From: Flavobacterium sp. N502540
GTDB taxonomy: Bacteria > Bacteroidota > Bacteroidia > Flavobacteriales > Flavobacteriaceae
Length of the DNA: 64,000 bases
Direction of reading: 5' to 3'
Assembly (NCBI RefSeq): GCF_025947365.1
Contig: NZ_CP110012.1
Coordinates: 3,224,001-3,288,000 of the forward strand
Shown here piece after piece: positions 8,533 to 17,950 of this stretch. Both the position numbers and the translations under genes were made by a program. A model generated the notes under the pieces. That model was not told the DNA's origin and made no database searches. It saw nothing but the letters and a program-made list of their open reading frames with translations. The stretch's first letter is position 1, and each line of letters begins with the position of its first letter.

Positions 8533-11500
8533 ATGAAACAAAAGAATTTCACCTTTTCCTTCGTTTTGTTCTTACTCGCTTCAGGCATGCTGTTTGCACA
8601 AAAAATAACGGTAAAAGGAAGCGCAACAGATGAGAGGGGTGTTTCAATGCCAGGTGTAAATATCCAGGAAAAAGGAACATCCAATACTACTACTTCAGGT
8701 TTAGACGGGGATTTTGCCATTAGCGTAAATAAAGGATCAGTCTTGTTATTTTCGTTCGTTGGGTACAAAATGAATGAAGCTACTGTAACCCGAAGTATTT
8801 TGAACGTAAAAATGAATCCGGATTCTAAAGAGTTGGATGCAGTGACGGTAACCGCTTTTGGCATAAAAAATAAAACAAAATCTTTGGGTTATGCCAGCCA
8901 GACTTTGAAGGCCTCAGATATAGAAAGACCGGGCCAATTAAATGCTCTTGAAAGTTTGCAGGGAGGAGTAGCAGGAGTAACCATAAGTAAAACTTCCGGA
9001 GGAGTTGGTGCTGGTATAGACATTGTTATTCGCGGTGTCTCTTCTTTGGATCCGTCTAATAATAATCAGCCTTTGATTATTATTGATGGTAACCCTGTAA
9101 ATAACGCTACAGCTATAGGAAATGTAGCTCCCTCAAAAGGTTCTAATTCTGTGAGTAGCGGAGAACAGTTTTCATTTTCCAACAGAGCAATAGATATCAA
9201 TCCGGAAGATATAGAAAGCTACACTGTTCTTAAAGGAGCCGGTGCTACAGCATTGTATGGTATTTTGGCTGGTAATGGTGTGATTATTATCACTACCAAA
9301 AGAGGGAAAGAAGGAAAACCAAAAATTAATATCAATTCCAGTATTACTTTTAGTGAGGTAAATCATTATCCGGAGCTGCAATCCAAATACAGAGAAGGTC
9401 TAAACGGAGCTTCTTATGTAAAAAGTACCGTATCGGATAGCGCTAGTGGTTTTGAATGGGTAAATCCTGCAAGCCCGGGAGGGTTCTGGAGTTTTGGACC
9501 GGAATATTCCAGTTCAGATGGTGCAGGAATTAAATACAGAAATTTTTATAAGGATTTCTTTAAAACTGGTGTGACTCAAAACTTAGGCGTGAGTGTAAGC
9601 GGAGGAACAGAGAAAATCAATTATTTTGTGTCTGCTTCTACCAGTAAAGACGAAGGCATTGTACCAAACACTTCTTACCAAAGAAAAACTTTCAAAGCAA
9701 ATGGAGGGTATCAGATTTCTGAAAAATTTAAAATTGGGTCCTCTTTTGCTTATACAAAATCCGGAGGTATAAGATCTAATAATGGAGACAAATCGGTTAT
9801 GAGTTCTCTGGCATATTGGTCACCCTCTATTGATGTAAATGATTATCTTACCGCTGCCGGTAAAGAAAAAGATTATACAAATGGTATTATCGATCAGCCA
9901 AGATATTTTACCTCTGTAAGTAATTTAAAAGATGATGTAAATCGTATTATTGCTTCGGCCGATTTTAATTATCAGGCAACTTCATGGTTAAACTTTGTTT
10001 ATAGAGCTAGTGTGGATAATTATTCTGAAACGAGAAACCGATATGTTCCTGCTAATCTCGATGTGGGAACAGCAGTAAATGGTTTTATTCTGGATGAAAA
10101 TATTGGTTTTACGGGACTCAATTCTAGTTTTGTGATCACTGCCAATAAAAAATTTGGAAATTTTAATACTACCCTTACCTTAGGAAATCAAATTTTGGAC
10201 ACCAAAAATACGTATTCAAATGTGAGAGGGGAAGGAATTTTTATTACAGATTTTAATAATATTTCTAATGCGACCAATTTGTTTGCTTATAATACGGGTG
10301 AAGAGCGTGTAAGAAACGTGGGTAACTTTTTTGAAGCAAAAGCAGATTATAAAGAAATTATTTACCTTGGGGTTACGGGGCGATACGATCAGGTGTCTAC
10401 TTTGCCGGTAAAGAATAATAAATTTGATTATTATTCTGCTAATTTGTCTTTTCTTTTTGGAGACCTGATCGATCAAAACAAATCTATTTTGTCTTATGGA
10501 AAATTAAGGACCTCCTGGGCACAAAGCGGAAAAACGCCCCCGTTTGCGATCTTTAGAAAAAATATAAAAGATGTAAATTTTCCATTCAACGGAGTTGGAG
10601 GAGTATCTGCCACATCTGTGGATGCCAATCCAAATTTGAAAGCCGAAATTATATCGACTTGGGAAATAGGTACGGATTTGCGTTTTTTTAGAGACAGGAT
10701 CCGATTGGAATACACTTATTTTAACAGAGTTAGTGAGGATCAGATTATTCAAAGAATTGTGCCACAATCCTCTTCAATTACGGCATTCTGGGACAACGGC
10801 GGATCTTTAAAAACAACTGGAAACGAATTGACTTTAGGTGTAGATTGGTTTAAAAATCCAAAGTTCAGCTGGACCTCTACGCTAAATTTTACACAATACA
10901 AAACTAAAGTTACAGCATTGCCTTTTGAAAATATTATTTTCGGATATGACTCTCAGGCTACCAATATAACTTCACAAGTACGTTTGGGCGATGCAGCGGG
11001 AACACTTTATGGCCAGTCCTGGCAACGAGTAGACGGTAAAGTAGTGATTGGTGGAAACGGATTGCCTGTTTTTAATAAAACAAGTACGGGAGCCATAGCA
11101 ATAGGTAAGATTGGTGAGGCTTTTCCGGACTGGGTAGCTACGCTAAACAATACCTTTAAAATTAAAAATTTTGATATCGGTTTTTTGCTGGAATATAAAA
11201 AAGGCGGAGACGCGTATGATACAGCCAGAAGAAACGGAATTAGAAATGGTGTTTTGGGAGTTACTGCTGACAGAAGCGAAACTGCTGTTTTAGACGGTGT
11301 AAAATCGGATGGAGCAGGAGGATATGTACCTAACGACATCCCTATAAATAAATCGTTACGAAACAATTATTATAACAATACGATTTACAATACAGCGGCG
11401 GATGCTCTTATTCAGGATGCCTCCTGGTTTAAGCTTAGAAATGTGTCGGTTACTTATAATATGACCAAAGAAGCATTAAAAATCATTGGTGTTTCTAATT

Positions 11501-11664
11501 TGTCTTTTACGGTATCGGGGAGTAATTTCCTGATTTGGACACCCTTTGATGGTTTTGATCCGGAAGGTTCCAGTTACAGTGCCGGTACCAATGTTTACGG
11601 ATTTACGGGTTTGACGACTCCGCTTACACAATCATATTCATTTAGTATTAATCTAGGATTTTAA
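8533..11664 (+). CDS. SusC/RagA-family TonB-linked outer-membrane protein
   Basis: The 1043-residue TonB-dependent transporter has a signal peptide (cleavage after MLFA), a carboxypeptidase-regulatory-like domain at about 24-100, a plug domain with the SusC-type segment ESLQGGVAGVTIS around 140 and LIIIDGNPVNN around 180, and a beta-barrel ending in an aromatic residue (YSFSINLGF). It imports a ligand captured by the SusD partner encoded 10 bp downstream. No glycosidase, peptidase or anti-sigma gene is adjacent, so the substrate cannot be inferred. The pair lies between direct repeats of the PLP enzyme gene end. Confidence 0.95.
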   Translation: MKQKNFTFSFVLFLLASGMLFAQKITVKGSATDERGVSMPGVNIQEKGTSNTTTSGLDGDFAISVNKGSVLLFSFVGYKMNEATVTRSILNVKMNPDSKELDAVTVTAFGIKNKTKSLGYASQTLKASDIERPGQLNALESLQGGVAGVTISKTSGGVGAGIDIVIRGVSSLDPSNNNQPLIIIDGNPVNNATAIGNVAPSKGSNSVSSGEQFSFSNRAIDINPEDIESYTVLKGAGATALYGILAGNGVIIITTKRGKEGKPKININSSITFSEVNHYPELQSKYREGLNGASYVKSTVSDSASGFEWVNPASPGGFWSFGPEYSSSDGAGIKYRNFYKDFFKTGVTQNLGVSVSGGTEKINYFVSASTSKDEGIVPNTSYQRKTFKANGGYQISEKFKIGSSFAYTKSGGIRSNNGDKSVMSSLAYWSPSIDVNDYLTAAGKEKDYTNGIIDQPRYFTSVSNLKDDVNRIIASADFNYQATSWLNFVYRASVDNYSETRNRYVPANLDVGTAVNGFILDENIGFTGLNSSFVITANKKFGNFNTTLTLGNQILDTKNTYSNVRGEGIFITDFNNISNATNLFAYNTGEERVRNVGNFFEAKADYKEIIYLGVTGRYDQVSTLPVKNNKFDYYSANLSFLFGDLIDQNKSILSYGKLRTSWAQSGKTPPFAIFRKNIKDVNFPFNGVGGVSATSVDANPNLKAEIISTWEIGTDLRFFRDRIRLEYTYFNRVSEDQIIQRIVPQSSSITAFWDNGGSLKTTGNELTLGVDWFKNPKFSWTSTLNFTQYKTKVTALPFENIIFGYDSQATNITSQVRLGDAAGTLYGQSWQRVDGKVVIGGNGLPVFNKTSTGAIAIGKIGEAFPDWVATLNNTFKIKNFDIGFLLEYKKGGDAYDTARRNGIRNGVLGVTADRSETAVLDGVKSDGAGGYVPNDIPINKSLRNNYYNNTIYNTAADALIQDASWFKLRNVSVTYNMTKEALKIIGVSNLSFTVSGSNFLIWTPFDGFDPEGSSYSAGTNVYGFTGLTTPLTQSYSFSINLGF

Positions 11665-11674
11665 TTTATAAAAG

Positions 11675-13207
11675 ATGAAAAATATACTCAAAATATTCTT
11701 GATCATAATCATTGCCCTGACAACTTATAGCTGTAGCGATGATTATTTTGATGTAAATACACCAGGAAATGTAATACCTGATGCTAATAAGAATCTAAAA
11801 GATTTATTGGGCCCTGCAATTTACTACACATTTGATGCTCAGTACTCGGCCGCGACCAGAGTTTCTTTACTAACGCAATATACTTCCTCTGCACTTAATT
11901 CGTCAGTAGGGGTAGACAATCATTACGAAGAATCCTTAGATAGTTATTGGTCTTCTGCGTATGTAAAAGCTTTAGGAAACCTGAAAGAAGTAGCCGATAA
12001 AGCCGATGAAACAAAATCATCACATTACAAGGGCATTGTTCAAATTTTACAAGCAGTAAATTTTGGATTACTGGCGGATCTGTACGGAGATATACCTTTT
12101 TCGCAGGCGTCGTTGGCATCACAGAATTTTAAGCCGGAATATGACAGTCAGGAAGAGGTCTACAAAGGTATAAACAACCTATTAGATCAGGCAATTGCCA
12201 ATTTATCAGCTCCTAACACATCCTCTTTTGCTCCGGGAAAAGAAGACCTTGTTTATGGCGGAGATGTAAAAAAATGGATAAAAGCCGCCTATACCTTTAA
12301 AGCGAGATATGCGCTGCACTTATCAAAAATTAATGCGACAACTGCTGCCAGTACGGTAGTTTCTTATTTAGCAAAAGGAATAACATCTAATGCTGATGAC
12401 TTTCAATTGATTTACAATAAAGTACAGACAAATCCGTGGTATAATAATCAATTAGGACTTAATACCGGAAATGCATCTTATTTGATAACCAAGCAATTTA
12501 TTGGTTTTATGAACGGAAACACGTTTGCTTTTAAAACGGTAACGATGGATCCCAGAATGCCATTACTGATTGATCTTAGAAGTTATCCTGTAACAGATGG
12601 GGTTGTGAATCCTAAAGATCCAAATCCTAATGTTCCGGGGAATTATATTGGTGGAGAACCTGGCCAGGGATCAAAAGGAACACCGGCACCTAATGCTAAA
12701 ATAGGGCTGTATTCTTATTATTCAAAAGTAGATTCGCCAGTTGTTATTTTATCCTTTTCTGAAGTTAAACTAATGCAGGCTGAAGCACAATTTATTTTAA
12801 ATGGAGGTAATGCGACAAGTACCGGAACAAATGCAATAGGGTATAGCGCCTATATGGATGCTATTGGTGCAAATATGGATAAATTGGGAGTTTCCGCTCC
12901 GGATAAAAATGCTTATTTGGGAGATGCTTCTATAAACAAAGGTGCCGCCAGTTTGCAGTTGAAAGATATTATGAGGCAAAAAAATATAGTACTTTATTTG
13001 AACTGCGAAACATTTAATGATTACAGAAGGTATGATTTTTCTACAAACGTTTTTCCGGGATTAGCCCTGCCAAAAGCTGCTGATCCTGCTAATGGAGGAA
13101 AATGGATAAGAAGATTTATTTATTCAACCAACGAAAGAAACGCGAATAAAGCAAATTATGAATTAAACTTTAAATCAATGGTCACACCGGTTTGGTGGGA
13201 TAAATAA
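11675..13207 (+). CDS. SusD/RagB-family nutrient-binding lipoprotein
   Basis: The 510-residue surface lipoprotein has a lipobox with Cys at residue 20 (LTTYSC) followed by SDDYFDVNTP. Helical regions of the SusD type follow, with recognisable segments ILQAVNFGLLADLYGDIPFSQA (about 125-146) and a tail giving YRRYDF near the C-terminus. It forms the lid of the SusC channel and binds substrate outside the cell. The sequence is closest to the subgroup often named SusD-like 2. It is translated from the same mRNA as susC. The strong terminator at 13219-13249 ends the unit. Confidence 0.94.
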   Translation: MKNILKIFLIIIIALTTYSCSDDYFDVNTPGNVIPDANKNLKDLLGPAIYYTFDAQYSAATRVSLLTQYTSSALNSSVGVDNHYEESLDSYWSSAYVKALGNLKEVADKADETKSSHYKGIVQILQAVNFGLLADLYGDIPFSQASLASQNFKPEYDSQEEVYKGINNLLDQAIANLSAPNTSSFAPGKEDLVYGGDVKKWIKAAYTFKARYALHLSKINATTAASTVVSYLAKGITSNADDFQLIYNKVQTNPWYNNQLGLNTGNASYLITKQFIGFMNGNTFAFKTVTMDPRMPLLIDLRSYPVTDGVVNPKDPNPNVPGNYIGGEPGQGSKGTPAPNAKIGLYSYYSKVDSPVVILSFSEVKLMQAEAQFILNGGNATSTGTNAIGYSAYMDAIGANMDKLGVSAPDKNAYLGDASINKGAASLQLKDIMRQKNIVLYLNCETFNDYRRYDFSTNVFPGLALPKAADPANGGKWIRRFIYSTNERNANKANYELNFKSMVTPVWWDK

Positions 13208-13218
13208 AAACTAGAACG

Positions 13219-13249
13219 GCTCTGATTTTTTGATCAGAGCTGTTTTTTT
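13219..13249 (+). terminator. Terminator of the susC-susD unit
   Basis: An 8-bp perfect stem (GCTCTGAT with ATCAGAGC) and a 6-base loop are followed by a T run. The T run overlaps the stop codon of the convergent PLP enzyme gene. Confidence 0.88.
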
Positions 13250-14279
13250 ATACACTTTTGCTTTGATTCAAAATTTCAATTACCTGGTCTAAATCATCTT
13301 TAGTGTGATTGGCTGTAATTACAATTCGATTAATATCTCTCGAATTTTTTTGATACCTGAAATTGGCGATAATAATTTTATTTGCATTCAGAATATCCGT
13401 TATACGTTCCATTTCAATGTAAATCAAAGGATACGTTTTATCAAATTTTATATGCTCACTTTTGATAAGTTTTGTATCCAGATAATGTAGATTCTCCATT
13501 AATTTTTGATGCTGAACACGATAAATATCCGATGCATCGGCCAGTGTCTGAACAAAAGCGGGATTCATTCCGGCAGCCGATATAAAAGTATCCGTGTTTT
13601 TTATCTGATCGATGAAAGAAGTATCACTGCCAATAACACCGCCATTTAAGCCGAACGCTTTTCCTAGAGACGAAACCATAATTTTACGCTTAATGGGAAG
13701 GTTGATCTGTGAATAAATTCCACAGCCATTTTCTCCTAAAATTCCAAACGAATGGGATTCATCGATAACTAAAGTGACTTCTTTATGACTTGGGATTTCC
13801 TTTAAAACTAACAAATCAACAGCTTTGGTTTGATAGGAAGGGACTCCATCAGTAAGAATCGTAATTTTCTCTGCTTTAGAATCTGTCAGACGTGGATGTA
13901 TTTGATGGTTCAAAAATATTGGTAAACTGTTTGGTGTTTTAATTGCGGTATGCAAATCTGAAAAATGAAAGAAACAATCGGTGGTTTTAGTCAATTGTTC
14001 TGTAACTAATTTTCCGGCCAGCATTCCTGAAGACACTGTAACGGCATTTTCGGCCTGTATGTGACGGGCGAGAAAAGCCTCACCATTTTCATAAGCCGTT
14101 AGTTTTATATTGGCATTGCGGGAGCTTCCGTAAGTAGTTCCCCATTTTCGTATATTTTGAATGACCAATTCCTGAAAAGCCTTATTGGTGGGCAATCCCA
14201 AATAAGCAGTTCCGCCAAAATACAAGTATTGCTTCTGATTGATTTCAATAGTTCTGTCCGGAAATTGATCTACGTTCAT
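13248..14279 (-). CDS. Aminotransferase class I/II-fold PLP enzyme (BioF/KBL-like)
   Basis: The 343-residue cytoplasmic enzyme belongs to the alpha-oxoamine synthase-like fold type I family. The PLP Lys is at about 207 in SSLGKAFGLNGG, the ring-binding Asp at about 173 in VIDESHSFG, and an SSGMLAG segment lies near 84. It is shorter than BioF or KBL (about 390). The exact reaction is unknown. It follows the dipeptide epimerase by 5 bp, which suggests amino acid or peptidoglycan-peptide metabolism. Its 3' end (13311-13385) is almost identical to a remnant at 8300-8374, marking the right border of the SusC/SusD insertion. Confidence 0.85.
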   Translation of the reverse strand: MNVDQFPDRTIEINQKQYLYFGGTAYLGLPTNKAFQELVIQNIRKWGTTYGSSRNANIKLTAYENGEAFLARHIQAENAVTVSSGMLAGKLVTEQLTKTTDCFFHFSDLHTAIKTPNSLPIFLNHQIHPRLTDSKAEKITILTDGVPSYQTKAVDLLVLKEIPSHKEVTLVIDESHSFGILGENGCGIYSQINLPIKRKIMVSSLGKAFGLNGGVIGSDTSFIDQIKNTDTFISAAGMNPAFVQTLADASDIYRVQHQKLMENLHYLDTKLIKSEHIKFDKTYPLIYIEMERITDILNANKIIIANFRYQKNSRDINRIVITANHTKDDLDQVIEILNQSKSV

Positions 14280-14284
14280 AAAAA

Positions 14285-15295
14285 TTAGATTAAGGTTACT
14301 CCCGTGCCGTTAAGATCAGAATAATGAATTACACCCTTTTTTATGGTTACTCCGGTGGCAATATCCTGGGCTAGAAGTAAGGCTCCGTCCATATCCACAT
14401 AATCCAGCTGAGGGAGCAAATGGGCAATAGCCGAGATTCCCACAGTCGATTCGGTCATGCAGCCCACCATCGTTTTGAGTCCTAATTTTTTGGCTTCTTC
14501 GATCATACGTTTCCCCGGAGTCAGACCTCCGCATTTTACAAGTTTTACATTTACACCATGAAAATGATTGAAACATTTTGCGACATCTTCTTCAATAATG
14601 CAGCTTTCGTCGGCTATTACAGGTAAGACAGAATGTTTAAAAACTTCCTTATGGGCTTCCCAGTCATCGGCTTTCATGGGCTGCTCGAGAAATTCTACAC
14701 CTAGTTTTTTGAGCTCAATGGCGTTGTTTATGGTTTCTTCAACATCCCAGCCGCAATTGGCATCGATTCTGAAAATGGCATCGGTATGTTTTCGAAGTTC
14801 TTTGACAATAGCAATATCTTCTTTGGTGCCCAGTTTAATTTTGTAAATAGGCCACGGAAGTTCCTGCATTTTTGAAACCATTTTTTCGATAGAAGCAATA
14901 CCAATGGTGTAATCCGTAAGCGGATTTTTTTCGGTGGAGTAATTCCATAATTCATATAGTTTCTTGCCTTTTTTGCGTGCGTACAAGTCATTATAAGCCA
15001 TGTCTAAAGCGCATAAAGCAAACATGTCCTCTTTTAAATACGGATAGATTTTGGACCAGAAAATTTCGGGAGTTTCAGTGGTTGTACTTTCGATAAGGCT
15101 TCTAATTTTTTCTAAATCCTGAATCATTACCGGAACAGTTGTTTTGTAATACGGATTTGAAGTGGCTTCTCCAAAACCTGAAAAACCATCGCTTTTAAGT
15201 TCCACAATCAATGAAGGCTGAAAATCAATTGATTCTCTGGAAATGGTAAAAGTATGTTTGAGCTTTAAATTGTATTCTCTTAAAATTAATTCCAT
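14285..15295 (-). CDS. Dipeptide epimerase, enolase superfamily (L-Ala-D/L-Glu type)
   Basis: The 336-residue enzyme epimerises dipeptides, in known relatives L-Ala-D-Glu from murein turnover. The N-terminal capping domain is followed by a TIM barrel. The catalytic residues are visible: KxK at 152-154 (YKIKLG), metal ligands Asp178 (FRIDAN), Glu204 (FLEQPM) and Asp229 (VIADES), the second catalytic Lys at about 251 (NVKLVKCGG) and a late DMDG motif. It is the middle gene of a leftward operon of esterase, epimerase and PLP enzyme with gaps of 16 and 5 bp. Specificity for L-Ala-L/D-Glu rather than another dipeptide is an inference. Confidence 0.9.
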   Translation of the reverse strand: MELILREYNLKLKHTFTISRESIDFQPSLIVELKSDGFSGFGEATSNPYYKTTVPVMIQDLEKIRSLIESTTTETPEIFWSKIYPYLKEDMFALCALDMAYNDLYARKKGKKLYELWNYSTEKNPLTDYTIGIASIEKMVSKMQELPWPIYKIKLGTKEDIAIVKELRKHTDAIFRIDANCGWDVEETINNAIELKKLGVEFLEQPMKADDWEAHKEVFKHSVLPVIADESCIIEEDVAKCFNHFHGVNVKLVKCGGLTPGKRMIEEAKKLGLKTMVGCMTESTVGISAIAHLLPQLDYVDMDGALLLAQDIATGVTIKKGVIHYSDLNGTGVTLI

Positions 15296-15311
15296 AAGTC
15301 TGTTTTTTTAT

Positions 15312-16115
15312 TTAATAACCCAGCCAGATTATTGCTTTTGCAAAACCATCACGCCAAAGTTTTTCATTATGTTCGCCTCCTTTTACAATTTTAGATTTGG
15401 TGAGATGAAGGCAATAGCAGCGCTTAGTGTCCAGAAGACGTTCCATTTTTGTCATATCTCTTACCATATCGTCACTTTCTTTGTCTCCGCATAAAAAGTA
15501 AATTTTAGTTTTGACTTTAGGAGTTTGTTCCGTCAAAGTATAAATGTTGTTTGAAAACCAGAAAGATGGCGAGAATACACCTGCTTTTCCGAAGATTTCG
15601 GGATATTTTAACACGGCATAATACGAAACCAATCCGCCAAGTGAACTTCCCATAATCAGGGTGTTTTTTGCCTTAGTTTTGGTTCTGTAATTTTGGTCGA
15701 TATAAGGTTTTAGCGTTTTTACAATAAAATCAAGATAATTATCGGCATCACCCCCGCCGTATTTTTCATTTTTATAGGGAGTTAATTCGTTTAAACGTTT
15801 GTCATTTCCATGTTCAATGCCTACTACGATTACGGGTGCTTTCAGACTGTCCAGTTTTTCATCTACATTCCATTCGCCCGCGTACGAGGTTTTGCCATCA
15901 AACAAATTTTGGGCATCGTGCATGTAAATCACGCTGTATCTCTTTTTGGCCGAAGCGGCATATCCGTCAGGAAGATATATCCATATTTTTTTAGTTGTTT
16001 TTAGCTGAGGAGCTTCGATTGTAAAGGCAGATACGTTTTTTGAAGCAGTACTCTCTTGTGCGCTTGCGACAGCGGTTACCCATAAGAAAATAAAAAAGAA
16101 AAATCTCCTAATCAT
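15312..16115 (-). CDS. Secreted esterase, alpha/beta-hydrolase (esterase D/Fes-like)
   Basis: The 267-residue protein has a signal peptide (MIRRFFFFIFLWVTAVASAQ) and the fold of the putative esterase family PF00756, which includes ferri-siderophore esterases and feruloyl esterases. The nucleophile Ser is at about 158 in MGSSLGG. YMHDAQNLFD (near 64) is the usual oxyanion-side motif of this family, and a catalytic His is probably the one in KGGEHNEKLW. The substrate is not evident. It is the first gene of the operon with the epimerase. The protein acts in the periplasm or outside the cell, unlike the two cytoplasmic enzymes that follow. Confidence 0.85.
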   Translation of the reverse strand: MIRRFFFFIFLWVTAVASAQESTASKNVSAFTIEAPQLKTTKKIWIYLPDGYAASAKKRYSVIYMHDAQNLFDGKTSYAGEWNVDEKLDSLKAPVIVVGIEHGNDKRLNELTPYKNEKYGGGDADNYLDFIVKTLKPYIDQNYRTKTKAKNTLIMGSSLGGLVSYYAVLKYPEIFGKAGVFSPSFWFSNNIYTLTEQTPKVKTKIYFLCGDKESDDMVRDMTKMERLLDTKRCYCLHLTKSKIVKGGEHNEKLWRDGFAKAIIWLGY

Positions 16116-16171
16116 GAGTACTGTTGCGTTTTAGAGTTAAAAACAATATTTTAGCTAAAAATAATAAATTG

Positions 16172-16573
16172 ATGAATACCGAAGCCGAAAAGATAAGTTT
16201 ACTTTTAGAAATGATTGCTTTCTCTACCGTTGACGGACAGTTGCATAAAAGAGAGTATGAGTTTTTGTGGCTGGTGGCTCAGGAACTAAATATTAGTCCC
16301 GATGTTTTTCGTGATTTATTTCATCAGGAAAGTGCCGGATCAGTTATAAAATCGGAGTTTCAGCGCATTCAGCAATTTTATCGACTGGCACTGATTATGT
16401 ATTGCGATGGTATCTTGCATGAAAAAGAAGCCAAAGCCATACAGCAAATTGCGATCGAAATGGGTTTGAATCCCATTGCAACCCGACGTGTTCTCGATTT
16501 AATGAAAAAAGCGCCCAATGCTATAATCGATCCTAAGCTTTTACTGAAAGTATTTCAGGAACAGCACAATTAA
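16172..16573 (+). CDS. TerB-like helical protein
   Basis: The 133-residue protein starts MNTEAEKISLLLEM. The pattern STVDGQLHKREYEFL followed about 55 residues later by CDGILHEKEAKAIQQIA gives the two acidic, metal-binding-like loops of the TerB/DjlA N-terminal fold. The function is unknown. Cytoplasmic TerB domains are linked to stress response and envelope signalling, but that is only family context. The open frame extends upstream to 16124, but that region has low coding character, so the ATG at 16172 is preferred. The gene is divergent from the esterase operon. Confidence 0.75.
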   Translation: MNTEAEKISLLLEMIAFSTVDGQLHKREYEFLWLVAQELNISPDVFRDLFHQESAGSVIKSEFQRIQQFYRLALIMYCDGILHEKEAKAIQQIAIEMGLNPIATRRVLDLMKKAPNAIIDPKLLLKVFQEQHN

Positions 16574-16597
16574 CGGTATAAGATTTTGATCAATTAA

Positions 16598-17827
16598 TTA
16601 CCTTTTTTTAATCGACATTTTTAAACCAATACCGGTTTGAAAATCAGGTGCATTGTCCAGATTTAAATCTTCTCTGAAATAGACAAAGTAAGAAAAACGT
16701 TTGGTGGAGTAGGTGCAGATAAAATTCCATCCCTCTAAGTCTTCGTATAAATGTGAAATCGTTTTTTGCCAATGCGTCTTGATTCTTTGTCCGGTCAGAA
16801 CGGTATGATCTTTTTCTGTTTTCTTATTGTAAGAGCTTTGAAAATTGTAATTGATCGCATACGAAATACGGTTGTTGTTCTTCAGTTTTACCTTATAATC
16901 AATAAGACCTTCAAGACTATATAAGAAATCCCGGCTGCTGATATTTACGCGATCTCCATATTCTAAAAAATGCTGACGTAAAACTCCTGCACTGGCACCA
17001 AAAGTGAGAATGTTTTTGTTTTTAATGATCTTCTTTTTTAGAATAGAAGAAGAAATCCCAAAATCGGCCACAGGATTGTATTGCGAAGTATTGATACCGA
17101 GCTGTGTTCCAAAATTCAAATAGATATGATGTTTTTCATTCATTTCTAATTTGGGATAATAGTTGTAATTGATGTCAATTCCGGGAATGGTAAAATTACC
17201 GTTATGCATTGTGAGAACCCTGTCATTTTCATCTTTATAAGATATTCCGGCTTTATTTAAACCATAGTAACGTCTTGAGAAAGGATCTTCTCCTCCGGCA
17301 ATGTTACTGTGAAACCATTCGATTGTTTCATCAGAAGTAAAAATAGAGTAGGGATATTTTCCTCCATCCAGCGAATTTATACGTAAACCGAAATTAAGTT
17401 CGTGATGAACCGTGATAGGCAATGTAAAAGTAAATCGATACGATCGAATCACACCATCGGCGGTGAACTCTTTAGTATTGTGTGGAACTTTATTTAAGTC
17501 AAAAGCATACTCCCGAGCATGCCAGGGCATATTTTCTGCCGTCTTTTGATCGTTGGGATCTGTTAATTCATATGATTTTACATAAGGAAGAGCGACATTG
17601 CCGCTCGAGAATTCAAATGAAAAAGAGTATTTGTCGGGAGAACGAACATTGAAATTATGATTTAATCTGGAAATATAAATTCCTAACGGGTGATTGGAAA
17701 GAATATTCGGTTTGATGATATCCGAAGAATTTTCTATTTCTTTATTCCAAAAATCGTTATTTTCAGATTGTGCGACAGCGTGAGCGTTGAAAACAAAAAA
17801 AACAAAAAGGAAGAGGTGGTATTTCAT
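16598..17827 (-). CDS. Secreted beta-strand-rich protein, probably outer membrane (DUF3187-like)
   Basis: The 409-residue protein has a signal peptide (MKYHLFLFVFFVFNAHAVAQ). Its mature sequence is dominated by alternating polar and aromatic residues expected of antiparallel beta-strands, and it ends in a short strand (IGLKMSIKKR). The segments NVRSPDKYSFSFEFSSGNV and FRFTFTLP-like strands resemble DUF3187 outer-membrane proteins, but I am not certain of that assignment. It is monocistronic and lies between the TerB-like gene and uvrB on the uvrB strand. No function can be given. Confidence 0.6.
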   Translation of the reverse strand: MKYHLFLFVFFVFNAHAVAQSENNDFWNKEIENSSDIIKPNILSNHPLGIYISRLNHNFNVRSPDKYSFSFEFSSGNVALPYVKSYELTDPNDQKTAENMPWHAREYAFDLNKVPHNTKEFTADGVIRSYRFTFTLPITVHHELNFGLRINSLDGGKYPYSIFTSDETIEWFHSNIAGGEDPFSRRYYGLNKAGISYKDENDRVLTMHNGNFTIPGIDINYNYYPKLEMNEKHHIYLNFGTQLGINTSQYNPVADFGISSSILKKKIIKNKNILTFGASAGVLRQHFLEYGDRVNISSRDFLYSLEGLIDYKVKLKNNNRISYAINYNFQSSYNKKTEKDHTVLTGQRIKTHWQKTISHLYEDLEGWNFICTYSTKRFSYFVYFREDLNLDNAPDFQTGIGLKMSIKKR

Positions 17828-17950
17828 CTTGGAGTTTGAAAATTTTGTTAAAACTAATCAATTTGAAATTCCGTATAAAATATTTCTTAAATAATTTTAA
17901 GTATAAATTCCTCCTTTGTTTTTTAGGTTCGTTATTTTAAAATGATGTAT

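Noticed and set aside
8533..13207. Full polysaccharide utilisation locus
   Set aside because: Only the SusC/SusD pair is present. No glycoside hydrolase, polysaccharide lyase, sulfatase or dedicated regulator is adjacent.
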